From contig CAZNJB010000017.1 of assembly GCA_964573255.1 (NCBI GenBank), positions 9,392-73,391 of the forward strand: DNA of 64,000 nucleotides, written 5' to 3'. The notes beneath the pieces were generated by a model. That model saw only the letters and a program-made list of their open reading frames with translations. It was not told the origin of the DNA and did no database searches. Position numbers and translations under genes: made by a program. The DNA is from CAYNUJ01 sp964573255 (GTDB taxonomy: Bacteria; Bacteroidota; Ignavibacteria; Ignavibacteriales; Melioribacteraceae). Shown here in pieces: positions 9,148-18,599 of the stretch (position 1 is the first letter of the stretch; each line of letters opens with the position of its first letter).

Positions 9148-10196
9148 TGATAGTCTGTTCGGTTGTCGGGGCCCGTCCTCAGTTCATTAAAGCTGCGGTG
9201 GTTAATAAAGTAATCGCAAAAACCGAAGGTATAAAAGAAGTTGTAATTCATACCGGTCAGCATTACGACGAAAATATGTCGAAAGTATTTTTTGACGAGT
9301 TGCAAATTCCGAGACCGGATTACAATTTGGAAGTTGGCTCTGCATCGCATGCCGTGCAAACTGCGGAGATAATGATTCGCAGCGAAAAAATATTTACCGA
9401 ATTAAAACCGGATTGGGTTCTTGTTTATGGAGATACAAACTCAACTATCGCTGCATCTTTAGCTGCGGCAAAACTGCATCTTAAAGTTGCTCACGTAGAA
9501 GCGGGTTTAAGGAGCTTTAACCGCTTAATGCCGGAAGAGATAAACAGAATTACAACAGACAGAATTTCCAATCTTCTTTTTGCACCAACGCAAAACGCTA
9601 TCGATTTGCTGGTGAAGGAAGGAATAATTGATAATGTTGTATTTGCCGGCGATGTTATGTATGATTCAATTTTGTTCTACGAACAACTTGCCGAACAAAA
9701 ATATAAACTGGAAGAGATAACGGGCGAAGATAATTTTTATTTAGCCACTATTCATCGTCCCGCCAATACGGACAATCCCCAAAATTTACAGAATATATTC
9801 GAAGCCTTTTCTCGCTTGGATTATCCGGTAATCATTCCGTTGCATCCGCGTACGCGGAGTAAATTGGATGGCATTAAATATTCCGATAACGTCAAAATTC
9901 TTGATCCGGTTCCGTATCTTAAAATTATATTGCTTTTGAAAAACAGCATTAAAGTTTTAACCGACAGCGGAGGACTTCAGAAAGAAGCGTATTTCCTTAA
10001 TAAGCAGTGTATTACGTTAAGAACCGAAACCGAATGGATTGAAACGCTTAACAATAATTGGAACAGGATTGTCGGTGCCGATATTGAAAAAATTGTTGAA
10101 GCAATAAATTCAGAACCGACGGGACCGAAAGGCAATTATTTCGGTGACGGAAAGGCGGGAGAAAAAATCGTTGAAGCATTAATAAATTATAAGTAA
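9147..10196 (+). CDS. wecB: UDP-N-acetylglucosamine 2-epimerase, non-hydrolysing
   Basis: The enzyme interconverts UDP-GlcNAc and UDP-ManNAc, a precursor for polysaccharides. At 349 residues it has family length. Conserved blocks are GARPQFIKAA, HTGQHYDENMS, YGDTNSTIAA, VAHVEAGLRS, MPEEINR, TIHRPANTDN, PLHPRTRSK and TDSGGLQKEA, which include the acidic and histidine residues used in catalysis. It overlaps the preceding glycosyltransferase by one base. Its presence implies that ManNAc or a derivative is part of the glycan. No UDP-ManNAc dehydrogenase (wecC) is in the window. Confidence 0.94.
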   Translation: MIVCSVVGARPQFIKAAVVNKVIAKTEGIKEVVIHTGQHYDENMSKVFFDELQIPRPDYNLEVGSASHAVQTAEIMIRSEKIFTELKPDWVLVYGDTNSTIAASLAAAKLHLKVAHVEAGLRSFNRLMPEEINRITTDRISNLLFAPTQNAIDLLVKEGIIDNVVFAGDVMYDSILFYEQLAEQKYKLEEITGEDNFYLATIHRPANTDNPQNLQNIFEAFSRLDYPVIIPLHPRTRSKLDGIKYSDNVKILDPVPYLKIILLLKNSIKVLTDSGGLQKEAYFLNKQCITLRTETEWIETLNNNWNRIVGADIEKIVEAINSEPTGPKGNYFGDGKAGEKIVEALINYK

Positions 10197-10232
10197 ACTT
10201 GAAATTCTTAAAGAATAAATAAAAGTAGCGTT

Positions 10233-12710
10233 ATGAAGAGAAAACAAAAATCGGAAAAGAAAATAGAACAAATTAACTTTTTGGATAACTTAAGCGAAAG
10301 CAAAAAGAATTTAATAGCGGTAATTGTACTTTTAATTCCGCTTCTTTATTTCTTTTTACCATTCGAAATAAAAAATCTTGAGCCGATCGGAAACGATTAC
10401 TTGGCTTCCAAAGGTCAAACGCATCTTTGGAGCCAGTGGCAGGAAGAACATGGCGAGCAGGTTCTATGGAATCCGAATATATTTGTCGGCGAGCCGATTT
10501 ATTCCCGTATAACACCGAAAATAATTCATATCGATACTCTGATGACTTATCTCGGTAAAATATTTTACTGGGTTTTCTGGCAGATGTTAATTGGCGGACT
10601 CGGTATTTACTTCTTTTTGCGATACAAGAAGTTACCATGGTATATCGCTCTTATTGCTGCGACAGCTTTTATTTTACTGCCCGATTGGCAGGCATTAATA
10701 GGGGAAGGACACAATTCAAAGCTTCGCGCTATAATGTCGCTGCCCTGGTTTTGGTTAAGTTTTAGTTATTTATTCGATAAAAGAAATTGGCTCGGCGCCG
10801 GTTTGTTTGCTTTTACTTTTGCATGGCTTAGCAGAACTCATCACTTCCAGATTGTTTTTTATGGAATACTCGTTTTGTTCTTCCTGTATATTTATCCGAC
10901 AATTTTACTCATTGTAAAGAAAAAGTATAAAGAGTTCGGAAGTTTATCTGTGAAATTTGTGCTTGCGTTGGTGTTAGTCTTTTTTACAGCGGCGCAGCCT
11001 TTATTTACGACTAATGAATATGCCAAGTACACAACACGCGGCGGAAACCCTGTTAATATTGGGCAGGAAGCTGAGACAGCAAAGAAAGCCGGCGGTGTTA
11101 GTTTGGAATACGCCACTCAATGGTCGTTCAGTCCCAATGAATTACTTGGCTTCTTCATAGCTCGATTCCGTGGTGGTTTGCAAGGCGAAATTTACGACGG
11201 TGATAAGTATGATCAACTGAAAGGAAGGCAAGTGCCCGGTTATTGGGGGGACAAACCATTTAACGGTAACTACGCAACTATGGGGATGATACTCTTTCTT
11301 TTTGCAGTATTTGGCGCAATTTATTACCGGAAAGATACGTTTGTGTTATCGTTAACGATTTTTATTCTTTTTTCCATTTTGCTCTCCTTTGGCAGGCATT
11401 TCATATCACTCTATGAATTATTCTTCTATTACCTGCCTTACTTCTCCAAGTTCCGAGCACCGGCAATGATTGTAAATATAACATTCATTGCAATACTGCT
11501 TCTTTCAGCATACGGATTGAAGGCTATAATAACTGAAGTTAAGGAGAAAGATTATAATCTGATTTTCGGTGTTTTTGGTGCAGGCGTTGTTTTAATGGTA
11601 GCTGTTCTTTTGATGAGGGATTCTTATGCTTACACAACAGCGACAGAAATAAAGAACTATGACGCTAACACATTGCAGGTTATCAAGGAAATACGCAAGG
11701 AATTTCTTTTGGCGGATACACAAAAGGTTCTAATCTTTGCAGTACTTGCTTTTGCAGCGGTTGCAGGGTTCTTGTATAAAAAAATCAGAACCGAATATTT
11801 CATTGCAATAATTTTATTGCTGAGTGCAATGGAGCTCTTTACCACTTCAAACAGAGCATATAAACAGATGAATCTGCAAGATCCCGATAAATTGGAGTTG
11901 ACTGAATACAGGAATACGCCGATTACCAATATCCTTAAGAAAGACAATTCAAACTCACGCGCTATAGTTGTGGGAAGAGGATTTACCGATAATCATTATG
12001 CATATTTCTATCCTTTGATAAGTGGTTACAGTGCGATAAAGTTACAATTAATTCAAGATATAATTTCGCACAATCTCTTTTCGGGTAATTCCCCAAGTGG
12101 AATCAATTGGAATATCGTTAATATGCTGGGAGGAAAATACGTAATAACCCAGCAGTTGCTTCCCGATTCCGGCTTGAGCATTATTGCGGAAGATAAAGTG
12201 CGAAAAGAGATTATGTATAATAATCCAAATGCCATGCCGAAAGGATGGTTTGTTAAAGAACTGCGGAAGTTTAAAACACGCGAAGACGTAGTACTTTTTA
12301 TGAACACCGAAGATTTCGATCCTGCTGTTGTTGCACTAACGGCTTCCGATAAATTAGACGGTGATATGACTTTTACCGGCGAAGGAAAGGTTGAGTTAAT
12401 AAACTACGAACCGAATAGATTCTCTTTCAAAACTGAAGCAAATGACAAGCAGTTTTTGGTTGTGGCTGAAACTTTCTATCCAAAAGGTTGGAAGGCGCTT
12501 GTGGATGGCGAGGAGACTGAAATATTTCAAGTAAATCACTTGATCAGGGGAATAATGCTTCCACCCGGAAATCATACCGTTAAATTTGAGTTCGCTCCTT
12601 CATCTTATTATTTAAGCATGAGCTTGGTATGGGTCGGTGATGTATTTATACTGTTGTTAATCGTTATTCCGCTCTATTTTCAATATAAAAAGAGAGAACC
12701 GGAGGCTTGA
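10233..12710 (+). CDS. YfhO-family polytopic membrane protein
   Basis: This 825-residue inner-membrane protein has about twelve hydrophobic segments and a C-terminal beta-rich periplasmic region. The C-terminus has the YfhO signature: ETFYPKGWKALVDGEE, then VNHLIRGIMLPPGNHTVKFE and a last helix. YfhO proteins resemble GT-C glycosyltransferases and are linked to glycosylation of lipoteichoic acid or surface polymers in other bacteria. The N-terminal loop GNDYLASKGQTHLWSQWQ may hold the catalytic acid residues by analogy. A terminator overlaps its 3' end, so it closes the first glycan operon. Confidence 0.85.
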   Translation: MKRKQKSEKKIEQINFLDNLSESKKNLIAVIVLLIPLLYFFLPFEIKNLEPIGNDYLASKGQTHLWSQWQEEHGEQVLWNPNIFVGEPIYSRITPKIIHIDTLMTYLGKIFYWVFWQMLIGGLGIYFFLRYKKLPWYIALIAATAFILLPDWQALIGEGHNSKLRAIMSLPWFWLSFSYLFDKRNWLGAGLFAFTFAWLSRTHHFQIVFYGILVLFFLYIYPTILLIVKKKYKEFGSLSVKFVLALVLVFFTAAQPLFTTNEYAKYTTRGGNPVNIGQEAETAKKAGGVSLEYATQWSFSPNELLGFFIARFRGGLQGEIYDGDKYDQLKGRQVPGYWGDKPFNGNYATMGMILFLFAVFGAIYYRKDTFVLSLTIFILFSILLSFGRHFISLYELFFYYLPYFSKFRAPAMIVNITFIAILLLSAYGLKAIITEVKEKDYNLIFGVFGAGVVLMVAVLLMRDSYAYTTATEIKNYDANTLQVIKEIRKEFLLADTQKVLIFAVLAFAAVAGFLYKKIRTEYFIAIILLLSAMELFTTSNRAYKQMNLQDPDKLELTEYRNTPITNILKKDNSNSRAIVVGRGFTDNHYAYFYPLISGYSAIKLQLIQDIISHNLFSGNSPSGINWNIVNMLGGKYVITQQLLPDSGLSIIAEDKVRKEIMYNNPNAMPKGWFVKELRKFKTREDVVLFMNTEDFDPAVVALTASDKLDGDMTFTGEGKVELINYEPNRFSFKTEANDKQFLVVAETFYPKGWKALVDGEETEIFQVNHLIRGIMLPPGNHTVKFEFAPSSYYLSMSLVWVGDVFILLLIVIPLYFQYKKREPEA

Positions 12711-12731
12711 ATTATTCTCCGGTTCTTTTTA
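12695..12731 (+). terminator. Terminator overlapping the end of the yfhO-like gene
   Basis: AGAACCGGAG (12695-12704) pairs with CTCCGGTTCT (12717-12726) and is followed by T-rich sequence. The left arm lies inside the last codons, and the stop codon is at the loop. Confidence 0.85.
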
Positions 12732-12732
12732 T

Positions 12733-12757
12733 TTTTGAGTAAAATAATTACTCAAAA
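12733..12757. promoter_or_regulatory. Perfect palindrome ending on the regulator start codon
   Basis: TTTTGAGTAA (12733-12742), spacer AATAA and TTACTCAAAA (12748-12757) form a 10-bp perfect inverted repeat whose last base is the A of the ATG of the following winged-helix protein. This position suits an autoregulatory operator that would block initiation. No Shine-Dalgarno sequence fits between, so translation may be leaderless or weak. Confidence 0.6.
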
Positions 12758-13296
12758 TGCTAAAGTCGATTATTACATCCGAAGTAAGAATTAAACTTCT
12801 GCTGAAGTTTTTTCTCAATCCGAATACTCAGGCATATTTACGTCAGCTTTCGAATGAGTTCGGTGAATCCACCAACGGCATCCGCGTTGAATTAAATCGC
12901 TTAGTTGAAGCAAACATTCTGGATACGGAGACAAGAGGGAGGAACAAGCTTTACAAGGCAAACGTTTCGCATCCTTTATTCGAAGAGATCCGGAATATTG
13001 TTCTGAAATCTACCGGAATAGAAAAGGTGATATCCAATATCATCAATAAACTCGGGAATGTTGAACTTGCATTTATTCGAGGCGATTACGCCGTAGGACG
13101 CGATACCGGATTGATAGAGCTTGTTGTTGTTGGCGACAATGTTAATAAAGCCGAGTTGGAAAGGGTAAGAAAGAAAACGGAAAAATTAATCGACAGAAAA
13201 ATTTCAGTTTTAATTTTAACAAGTAAAGAGTTTTCAACTTTGAAGAATAAATTTATGAATGAACCGAATTTAATTTTAATGAGAGGCGTAAAATGA
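12757..13296 (+). CDS. Winged-helix regulator with nucleotidyltransferase-like C-terminal domain
   Basis: This 179-residue protein has a winged helix-turn-helix domain in residues about 1-75 (AYLRQLSNEFGESTNGIRVE is the recognition region) and a C-terminal domain (about 95-179) resembling MNT/Pol-beta nucleotidyltransferases (FIRGDYAVGRDTGLIELVVV). The metal-binding Asp pair of active enzymes is not evident (GLIEL in place of SDIDL), so a sensory or scaffold role is inferred. I recall such regulators near polysaccharide loci in Bacteroidota. It overlaps the next gene by four bases (ATGA), so it is probably co-expressed with the second half of the glycan cluster and controls it. Confidence 0.8.
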   Translation: MLKSIITSEVRIKLLLKFFLNPNTQAYLRQLSNEFGESTNGIRVELNRLVEANILDTETRGRNKLYKANVSHPLFEEIRNIVLKSTGIEKVISNIINKLGNVELAFIRGDYAVGRDTGLIELVVVGDNVNKAELERVRKKTEKLIDRKISVLILTSKEFSTLKNKFMNEPNLILMRGVK

Positions 13297-14036
13297 ATTT
13301 CAGTTTTTTGATTCAAGCAAGAATGGGATCATCCCGCTTTCCGGGTAAAGCACTCGAAAAAATATATAAAGATTATACTCTTATTGATATCGTTTATCAC
13401 AGAGTGATGATGGCTAATTTTTCCGAACCGCTTAACGTTATTGTGTTAACCAGTGATAGTCGTAAAGATGATGAATTAGTTGCACATCTTGCGAATAACG
13501 ATATACTTTATTTCCGCGGTGATGAGGAGAACGTTTATAAGAGATATAAAAATTATTTCGAAGCGATTTCATTGCGACCCGATTACTTTTTCAGAATATA
13601 TGGTGACAATCCGTTTATTGAACCTGAGTTCTTAGATGATTTATCAAACCTGATTATTCACGATGAAGCGGAAGGGGATTATTTTAGTCACCGGGACGCT
13701 GACGGGAATCCCTCAATATTAACTAATTACGGATTTTTCGGAGAGTTAATTAAGACCGATTCTTTTATGGATGCTCACCCTTTAATGAAAGAAGAAGGAT
13801 ATAAAGAGCACGTAACGCCGGTGTTCTACAAAAGCGATCGGTTCAAATCCCAATTTGTAGATATGGATGAATCGCTTAAAAACAACGAACTGAGATTAAC
13901 ATTAGATACTAAAGAAGATTTGGAAATAGTAAAAAAGATAATTGCCGAATTGGATACTATCGATTTTACATTCAAAGAAGTAATGGAAGTGGTGGAAGCG
14001 CACCCAGAGTATAATGTGTTTAAAAATAAAGTGTAA
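13293..14036 (+). CDS. SpsF-type cytidylyltransferase
   Basis: This 247-residue nucleotidyltransferase has the SpsF/NeuA-like fold that activates sugars or related alcohols with CTP. The N-terminal signature is LIQARMGSSRFPGKALEKI, followed by VIVLTSDSRKDDE and FRIYGDNPFIEPEFLDDL, where the GDNP segment supplies metal-binding Asp. The ATG overlaps the regulator stop by four bases. It likely makes a CMP- or CDP-linked donor for the glycan; the substrate is unknown, and no NeuB-type synthase lies alongside. Confidence 0.85.
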   Translation: MNFSFLIQARMGSSRFPGKALEKIYKDYTLIDIVYHRVMMANFSEPLNVIVLTSDSRKDDELVAHLANNDILYFRGDEENVYKRYKNYFEAISLRPDYFFRIYGDNPFIEPEFLDDLSNLIIHDEAEGDYFSHRDADGNPSILTNYGFFGELIKTDSFMDAHPLMKEEGYKEHVTPVFYKSDRFKSQFVDMDESLKNNELRLTLDTKEDLEIVKKIIAELDTIDFTFKEVMEVVEAHPEYNVFKNKV

Positions 14037-14093
14037 AGAGATTGTTTATAGAGATCAAATCAAAATTCTTTTCTTATAAGTAGGAATATTACT

Positions 14094-15281
14094 ATGCACA
14101 TTGGAATGATCCTGGATAATGAGTTTACTGGTGATGTTAGGGTAGAAAATGAAGTGATGTCTCTTCAGAAAGCGGGTCATAAGGTTTTTGTCCTTTGTTT
14201 AAATTATGGTAATAAAAGATCCTTCGAAGATTTTTCCGGTGCAAAAATAATTAGAGTTTTTATTCCGCTGTTGATTAAAAATAAATTGAAAGGTCTCAAT
14301 AATACAATCATTAATCTTTATCCAAGGTTTTGGTCTAGACACATTAAAAAATTTATTATAGAAAATAATATTGAAGTACTTCATGTGCATGATCTCTGGA
14401 TGTTGGAAAGTGCTTACATTGCAAATAAATCATTTAAACTACCGGTTGTAGCAGATTTGCATGAAAATTTTGTGCAAGCACTTTATGGATATAAATATGC
14501 AAATACATTTCCGGGAAATATTCTGATATCGAAAAAGAGATGGCAGAAAAAAGAAGTCGAGTGGACAAAAAAAGCGGATAAAATTATTACTGTAATCGAA
14601 GAAGCTGTTGAACGATACCAAAAACTTGGTAATGAAATAGACAAAATTGTTGTTCTACCTAACTATGTAAATCTTGATTCATTTTTAACATCTTCAATTG
14701 ATAAAAATATTCTAGAAAAATTTAGTGAAAATTTTACACTAACGTATGTTGGTGGATTTGATTCACATCGCGGACTTGAATCTGCAATTAGAGCAGTATC
14801 AAATATTATTAAAGTAATTAGAAATTTTAAACTAGTATTAGTTGGATCCGGAAGCAATTTTAATGATTTGAAAAAACTTGCTAATGAGTTAGATGTTAGT
14901 GAATATATTTCATTCGAAGGCTGGCAGCCACACGAGAAACTTATTTCATATATAAAGGCAAGTGATATGTGCCTAATTCCTCACTTAAAAACAGTTCATA
15001 CTGACAATACTATTCCACACAAATTATTTCAATATATGATTTTAGAAAAACCTGTAGTTTCATCTAATCTTAGACCAATTGAACGGATATTATCGGATAC
15101 TGAAGCAGGTGTAATATTTAAATCAAATGACGAAAGCGATTTAGCGGAAAAAGTAATTTCTCTATATAAAAATCCCAAGTTGATGAAAACAATGGGTGAA
15201 AATGGAAAAAGAGGAGTTATCGAAAAGTACAATTGGGATAAAGCAGCAGAAAAATTAATCAATCTTTATAAAAATATCTAA
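14094..15281 (+). CDS. Glycosyltransferase, GT4 type
   Basis: This is a 395-residue GT-B enzyme. The acceptor domain has GMILDNEFTGDVRVENEV and VLHVHDLWML; the donor domain has LTYVGGFDSHRGLESAIRAV, MCLIPHLKTVHTDNTIPHKL and EKPVVSSNLRPIERIL, with a typical acid residue in EKPVVSS. From here to the end of the flippase gene the sequence is visibly more AT-rich than the first half of the cluster, as is usual for the variable part of O-antigen or capsule loci. A short GGAA element precedes the start. Confidence 0.87.
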   Translation: MHIGMILDNEFTGDVRVENEVMSLQKAGHKVFVLCLNYGNKRSFEDFSGAKIIRVFIPLLIKNKLKGLNNTIINLYPRFWSRHIKKFIIENNIEVLHVHDLWMLESAYIANKSFKLPVVADLHENFVQALYGYKYANTFPGNILISKKRWQKKEVEWTKKADKIITVIEEAVERYQKLGNEIDKIVVLPNYVNLDSFLTSSIDKNILEKFSENFTLTYVGGFDSHRGLESAIRAVSNIIKVIRNFKLVLVGSGSNFNDLKKLANELDVSEYISFEGWQPHEKLISYIKASDMCLIPHLKTVHTDNTIPHKLFQYMILEKPVVSSNLRPIERILSDTEAGVIFKSNDESDLAEKVISLYKNPKLMKTMGENGKRGVIEKYNWDKAAEKLINLYKNI

Positions 15282-15294
15282 AGGGATAATTGTT

Positions 15295-16080
15295 TTGGCT
15301 AAAGATAGCAGAAAGTATTATGAAAACTTTGACTGGGAATCAGCTGAACTTAAAGAAAAACTTCAAGAAAAGATAGATTTAATTTTATCAAGCATCCCCA
15401 ATGACGTTAAATCGATGATTGATATTGGTTGTGGGGATGGAACAATAAGTAATAAGCTTAAAAATTATTACAAAGTAACAGCAGTTGACAGGAGCATAAA
15501 TGCACTTAAATTCCTGGAAACTAGTAAGATCTGTGCATCTGCAGATAAAATTCCGATAAAGAGTCAATCATTTGATTTGGTGTTTAGCAGCGAAATGATT
15601 GAGCACTTGCCCGATGCGATTTTTTATGATGCTATTAATGAATTTAAAAGAATAACGAAGAAATATATTTATCTGACCTTTCCCAATAACGAAAATGTAG
15701 AAAAAAACTTTGTCAAATGTCCTGATTGCGGAACGGTATTTAACAAAATATATCATTTAAGAAAATTAAATCTTGATATAATTAAAAATCTCTTTCCAGA
15801 ATTTGAAGTAGTATTCAAGACAGAGCATGGGCTTAAGATTAGATACTATAATAAAGTTATAGCAAAGATAAAGCATTCCATTGTATCATCCGACTCATGG
15901 ATACCATTAAGGTGGACACCGGAAAATAAGAGAAATACTACTTGTCCCGATTGTGGTAAACATTTCAAAATTCCTTATAAATTCAGCATATTAGGATTTT
16001 TACTGGATAGTTTGAATATAATTTTGTCGCCGAAAAAGCCTTACCAATTGTTTGTATTACTGAAGAAGAAAAATGCTTAA
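15295..16080 (+). CDS. Class I SAM methyltransferase with two CPDCG zinc-type knuckles
   Basis: This 261-residue protein starts with TTG preceded by AAAGGG. The SAM-binding motif is MIDIGCGDGTISNKL near residue 40, with ASADKIPIKSQSFDLVFSSE as the second acidic and post-II region. Two CPDCG motifs (CPDCGTVF near 141 and CPDCGKHF near 220) are spaced so that they could together bind one zinc, an uncommon addition. It overlaps the following flippase gene by eight bases. Likely role is methylating a sugar or terminating chain growth in the glycan; the target is inferred from context only. Confidence 0.83.
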   Translation: MAKDSRKYYENFDWESAELKEKLQEKIDLILSSIPNDVKSMIDIGCGDGTISNKLKNYYKVTAVDRSINALKFLETSKICASADKIPIKSQSFDLVFSSEMIEHLPDAIFYDAINEFKRITKKYIYLTFPNNENVEKNFVKCPDCGTVFNKIYHLRKLNLDIIKNLFPEFEVVFKTEHGLKIRYYNKVIAKIKHSIVSSDSWIPLRWTPENKRNTTCPDCGKHFKIPYKFSILGFLLDSLNIILSPKKPYQLFVLLKKKNA

Positions 16081-17542
16081 TAAATTAAAAAAAACCATCA
16101 AGCATTCAGTGATATACAGTTTTGGGAATTTATCATCAAAACTGATTGGGCTTATTCTTCTTCCACTTTATACGCAACATCTTACAACGAAGGAATATGG
16201 AATTCTTGCACTTCTCGAAGTTACGAGTCAAATCTTAATTCTTTTATTGGGATTAAATCTTGGTACGGCATTATTACGATGGTGTTCTGCAGAAAAAGAT
16301 GAAGCAAAAAACAGGTCTGTCATATTTACAATATTTTCTACATCTATATTCATAGCAATTGTCAGTACGTCTTTATTAGTTTCAGTTTCCGATGAGTTTT
16401 CCTTACTATTTTTTGACCATTTACGATTTAACGAATATTTTACAATATTATTTATTTCGATCGCTTTTGGAATATTAAATTTACTTCCACTTAATTTAAT
16501 CAGGGTAAAAGAAAAGCCTGTTTTTTTTGTAATAATAACCAGTTTAAAATTTATTGTAATATTATGCTTGAATATTTATTTTGTGGCTTATTTGAAGATA
16601 GGAGTAAAGGGAATTATTCTTAGCCAATTGATTGGTCAGGTGTTATTATTTGTTATTACTTTACCGTTTATCTTCAAAAACATATCCTTCAGATTTGACT
16701 TTAAGATTTTGAAAGAAATGTTATCGTATGGAGTGCCCTTGGTTTTTTCTTCCCTGGCTGCTATGATACTATCTTTGGGTGACAGATATCTATTGAAAAT
16801 ATTTGGGGAACTATCGGATGTGGGTGTTTATTCACTTGCGTATAAGATGGCAAGTTCAATAAATGTTATAATTATCAATTCATTTCAATTAGGGTTTCTT
16901 CCATTAGCATTTAAATATGCCGGGCAAAAAGATTCGAAGAGATTTTTTTCTAAAATACAGACTTATTTTACTCTTTTATTAGTCTTATTTGCTCTATTTC
17001 TATCGCTGTTTTCATTTGAAATCATCAATTTGCTGGCTTCCGATAAAGATTATCTTCCATCTTTTGCTTTAGTACCGTTTATAAGTTTTGCCTTTATATT
17101 GAAAGGAATGGATTACATTTTTTCTTTATCATTCCATCAAATGAAAGTTACCAAGTATAATGCTTATATTGTTTCAACTAGTATGTTAGTTAATGTTACG
17201 CTAAATATATTGTTGATTTCAATCATCGGAGTATATGGGGCGGCTATTTCAATGGTTATAGCTTATGGTTTAATGACGAGTTTATCGTATCATTATTCGA
17301 AAAAAATTAATTTCATCCCTTATGAAATGAAAAAGTTATTCTTATTACTTTTTCTTTTCTTGGCGTTTACTTTAATAACTTTTATAATTATTAATAATCT
17401 GCCTATTCTATTGAGATTAACAATTAAAATTTGTTTTATTATATCGTTTCCTGTTTTATTATACCTATTCAACTTTTTTGAAGAGATTGAGATAATTAGA
17501 GTTAAACAGTTTTGGGATAAACTGAAAAACAAAATAATCTAA
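16073..17542 (+). CDS. Wzx-like lipopolysaccharide/polysaccharide flippase
   Basis: This 489-residue polytopic protein of the MOP superfamily has about 12-14 hydrophobic helices. The family start is recognisable (HSVIYSFGNLSSKLIGLILL, then PLYTQHLTTKEYGILALLE), as is the mid-protein GDRYLLKIFGELSDVGVYSL. It should flip the lipid-linked glycan unit to the periplasmic face. The gene overlaps the methyltransferase and is the last of the cluster. No Wzy polymerase is evident, so the product may be a short oligosaccharide, or the polymerase lies elsewhere. Confidence 0.88.
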   Translation: MLNKLKKTIKHSVIYSFGNLSSKLIGLILLPLYTQHLTTKEYGILALLEVTSQILILLLGLNLGTALLRWCSAEKDEAKNRSVIFTIFSTSIFIAIVSTSLLVSVSDEFSLLFFDHLRFNEYFTILFISIAFGILNLLPLNLIRVKEKPVFFVIITSLKFIVILCLNIYFVAYLKIGVKGIILSQLIGQVLLFVITLPFIFKNISFRFDFKILKEMLSYGVPLVFSSLAAMILSLGDRYLLKIFGELSDVGVYSLAYKMASSINVIIINSFQLGFLPLAFKYAGQKDSKRFFSKIQTYFTLLLVLFALFLSLFSFEIINLLASDKDYLPSFALVPFISFAFILKGMDYIFSLSFHQMKVTKYNAYIVSTSMLVNVTLNILLISIIGVYGAAISMVIAYGLMTSLSYHYSKKINFIPYEMKKLFLLLFLFLAFTLITFIIINNLPILLRLTIKICFIISFPVLLYLFNFFEEIEIIRVKQFWDKLKNKII

Positions 17543-17753
17543 TCAAGTATTTAGAGTAATATATCTTTTAAGTTTTTCCTATATTTATTACTATGTTACT
17601 AAAGTATTTGATGTAAATTGATGATAGTCTTTTTGAGAATCTTTTGGACTTTTAGTTGATTTATGTCATATTTTGTTTCTGAGGGTGCTTCATAATATAA
17701 ATTGCGTTTTCCTTTTATTTTTAATAAGTTTCCCCAAGTTTTAAGGAGGAAAA

Positions 17754-18503
17754 ATGCGTAAAAGAATGTTTATATATTTGTTCCTCATAATGGGGGTTTT
17801 TTTATTCCAGTCTTGTGATTTTTCAGAGCTAATTGGCTTATTAGATCTATCAACGCAAAATACTGTTTTATATTTCGATGGTGAAGATGATATCCTCACA
17901 ATACCCGATGCAGATCTACAATTAGACTCGTTGTCGCGCGAAATAACTATTGAAGCATGGATTGAGATCGAACAATTTACTAATGAATATCCCAGGATAA
18001 TTGACCGCTCAGACAATATAAAGGATGATCGTTTTATACTTGGAATTAATAGTGAAGCCCACAGGGCACATCTTAATATTAACGGATATTCAATTGATTC
18101 CGATGACCTTTTAGTTGAACACAGCTGGTATCATATAGCCGGAACATACAATGGGAATGAGTTAAAACTTTATGTAAATGGAAAACTACAAGGCGTCTTA
18201 CCGGTAATTCAAAAAATAGATGTAACAACATCTAATATTTATATTGGAAACAATGAATTACTAAACAGAGCCTTTAATGGAAAAATTGCGGAAATAGCTA
18301 TCTGGAATTTAGCTCGTTCATCACATCAAATTTTGAATGATTATAGAATTGGTATTTTACCTTTTTCTACAGGAATGGTATCCCATTGGAAATTTGATAA
18401 AGATAATGGTCAGTATATTTATGACCTTAAAGGAAATAATAATGGTTACCTTGGACTAACAAGTGAACCGGAAAGTTCAGATCCCGTTTGGGTAATGCCG
18501 TAA
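17754..18503 (+). CDS. LamG-domain lipoprotein
   Basis: This 249-residue exported lipoprotein has lipobox LFQSC with the acylated cysteine at residue 21. Residues about 35-215 form a LamG/concanavalin-like beta sandwich (SREITIEAWIEIEQF, WYHIAGTYNGNELKLYVNG, IYIGNNELLNRAFNGKIAEI), and the C-terminus repeats the LamG-type ending WKFDKDNGQYIYDLKGNNN. Such domains bind carbohydrate or protein ligands. Start is fixed by AAGGAGG. It follows the glycan cluster after a 211-base gap, so a link to surface glycan binding is possible but unproven. Confidence 0.85.
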   Translation: MRKRMFIYLFLIMGVFLFQSCDFSELIGLLDLSTQNTVLYFDGEDDILTIPDADLQLDSLSREITIEAWIEIEQFTNEYPRIIDRSDNIKDDRFILGINSEAHRAHLNINGYSIDSDDLLVEHSWYHIAGTYNGNELKLYVNGKLQGVLPVIQKIDVTTSNIYIGNNELLNRAFNGKIAEIAIWNLARSSHQILNDYRIGILPFSTGMVSHWKFDKDNGQYIYDLKGNNNGYLGLTSEPESSDPVWVMP

Positions 18504-18599
18504 TTTATAGTATTGAAATATGATATATATTATTCTCCAATAAGTTAGCTACTCTATCATACGTGTTAGAGGCTTTTTAGCCTTGCGAAAGGAATGCCT

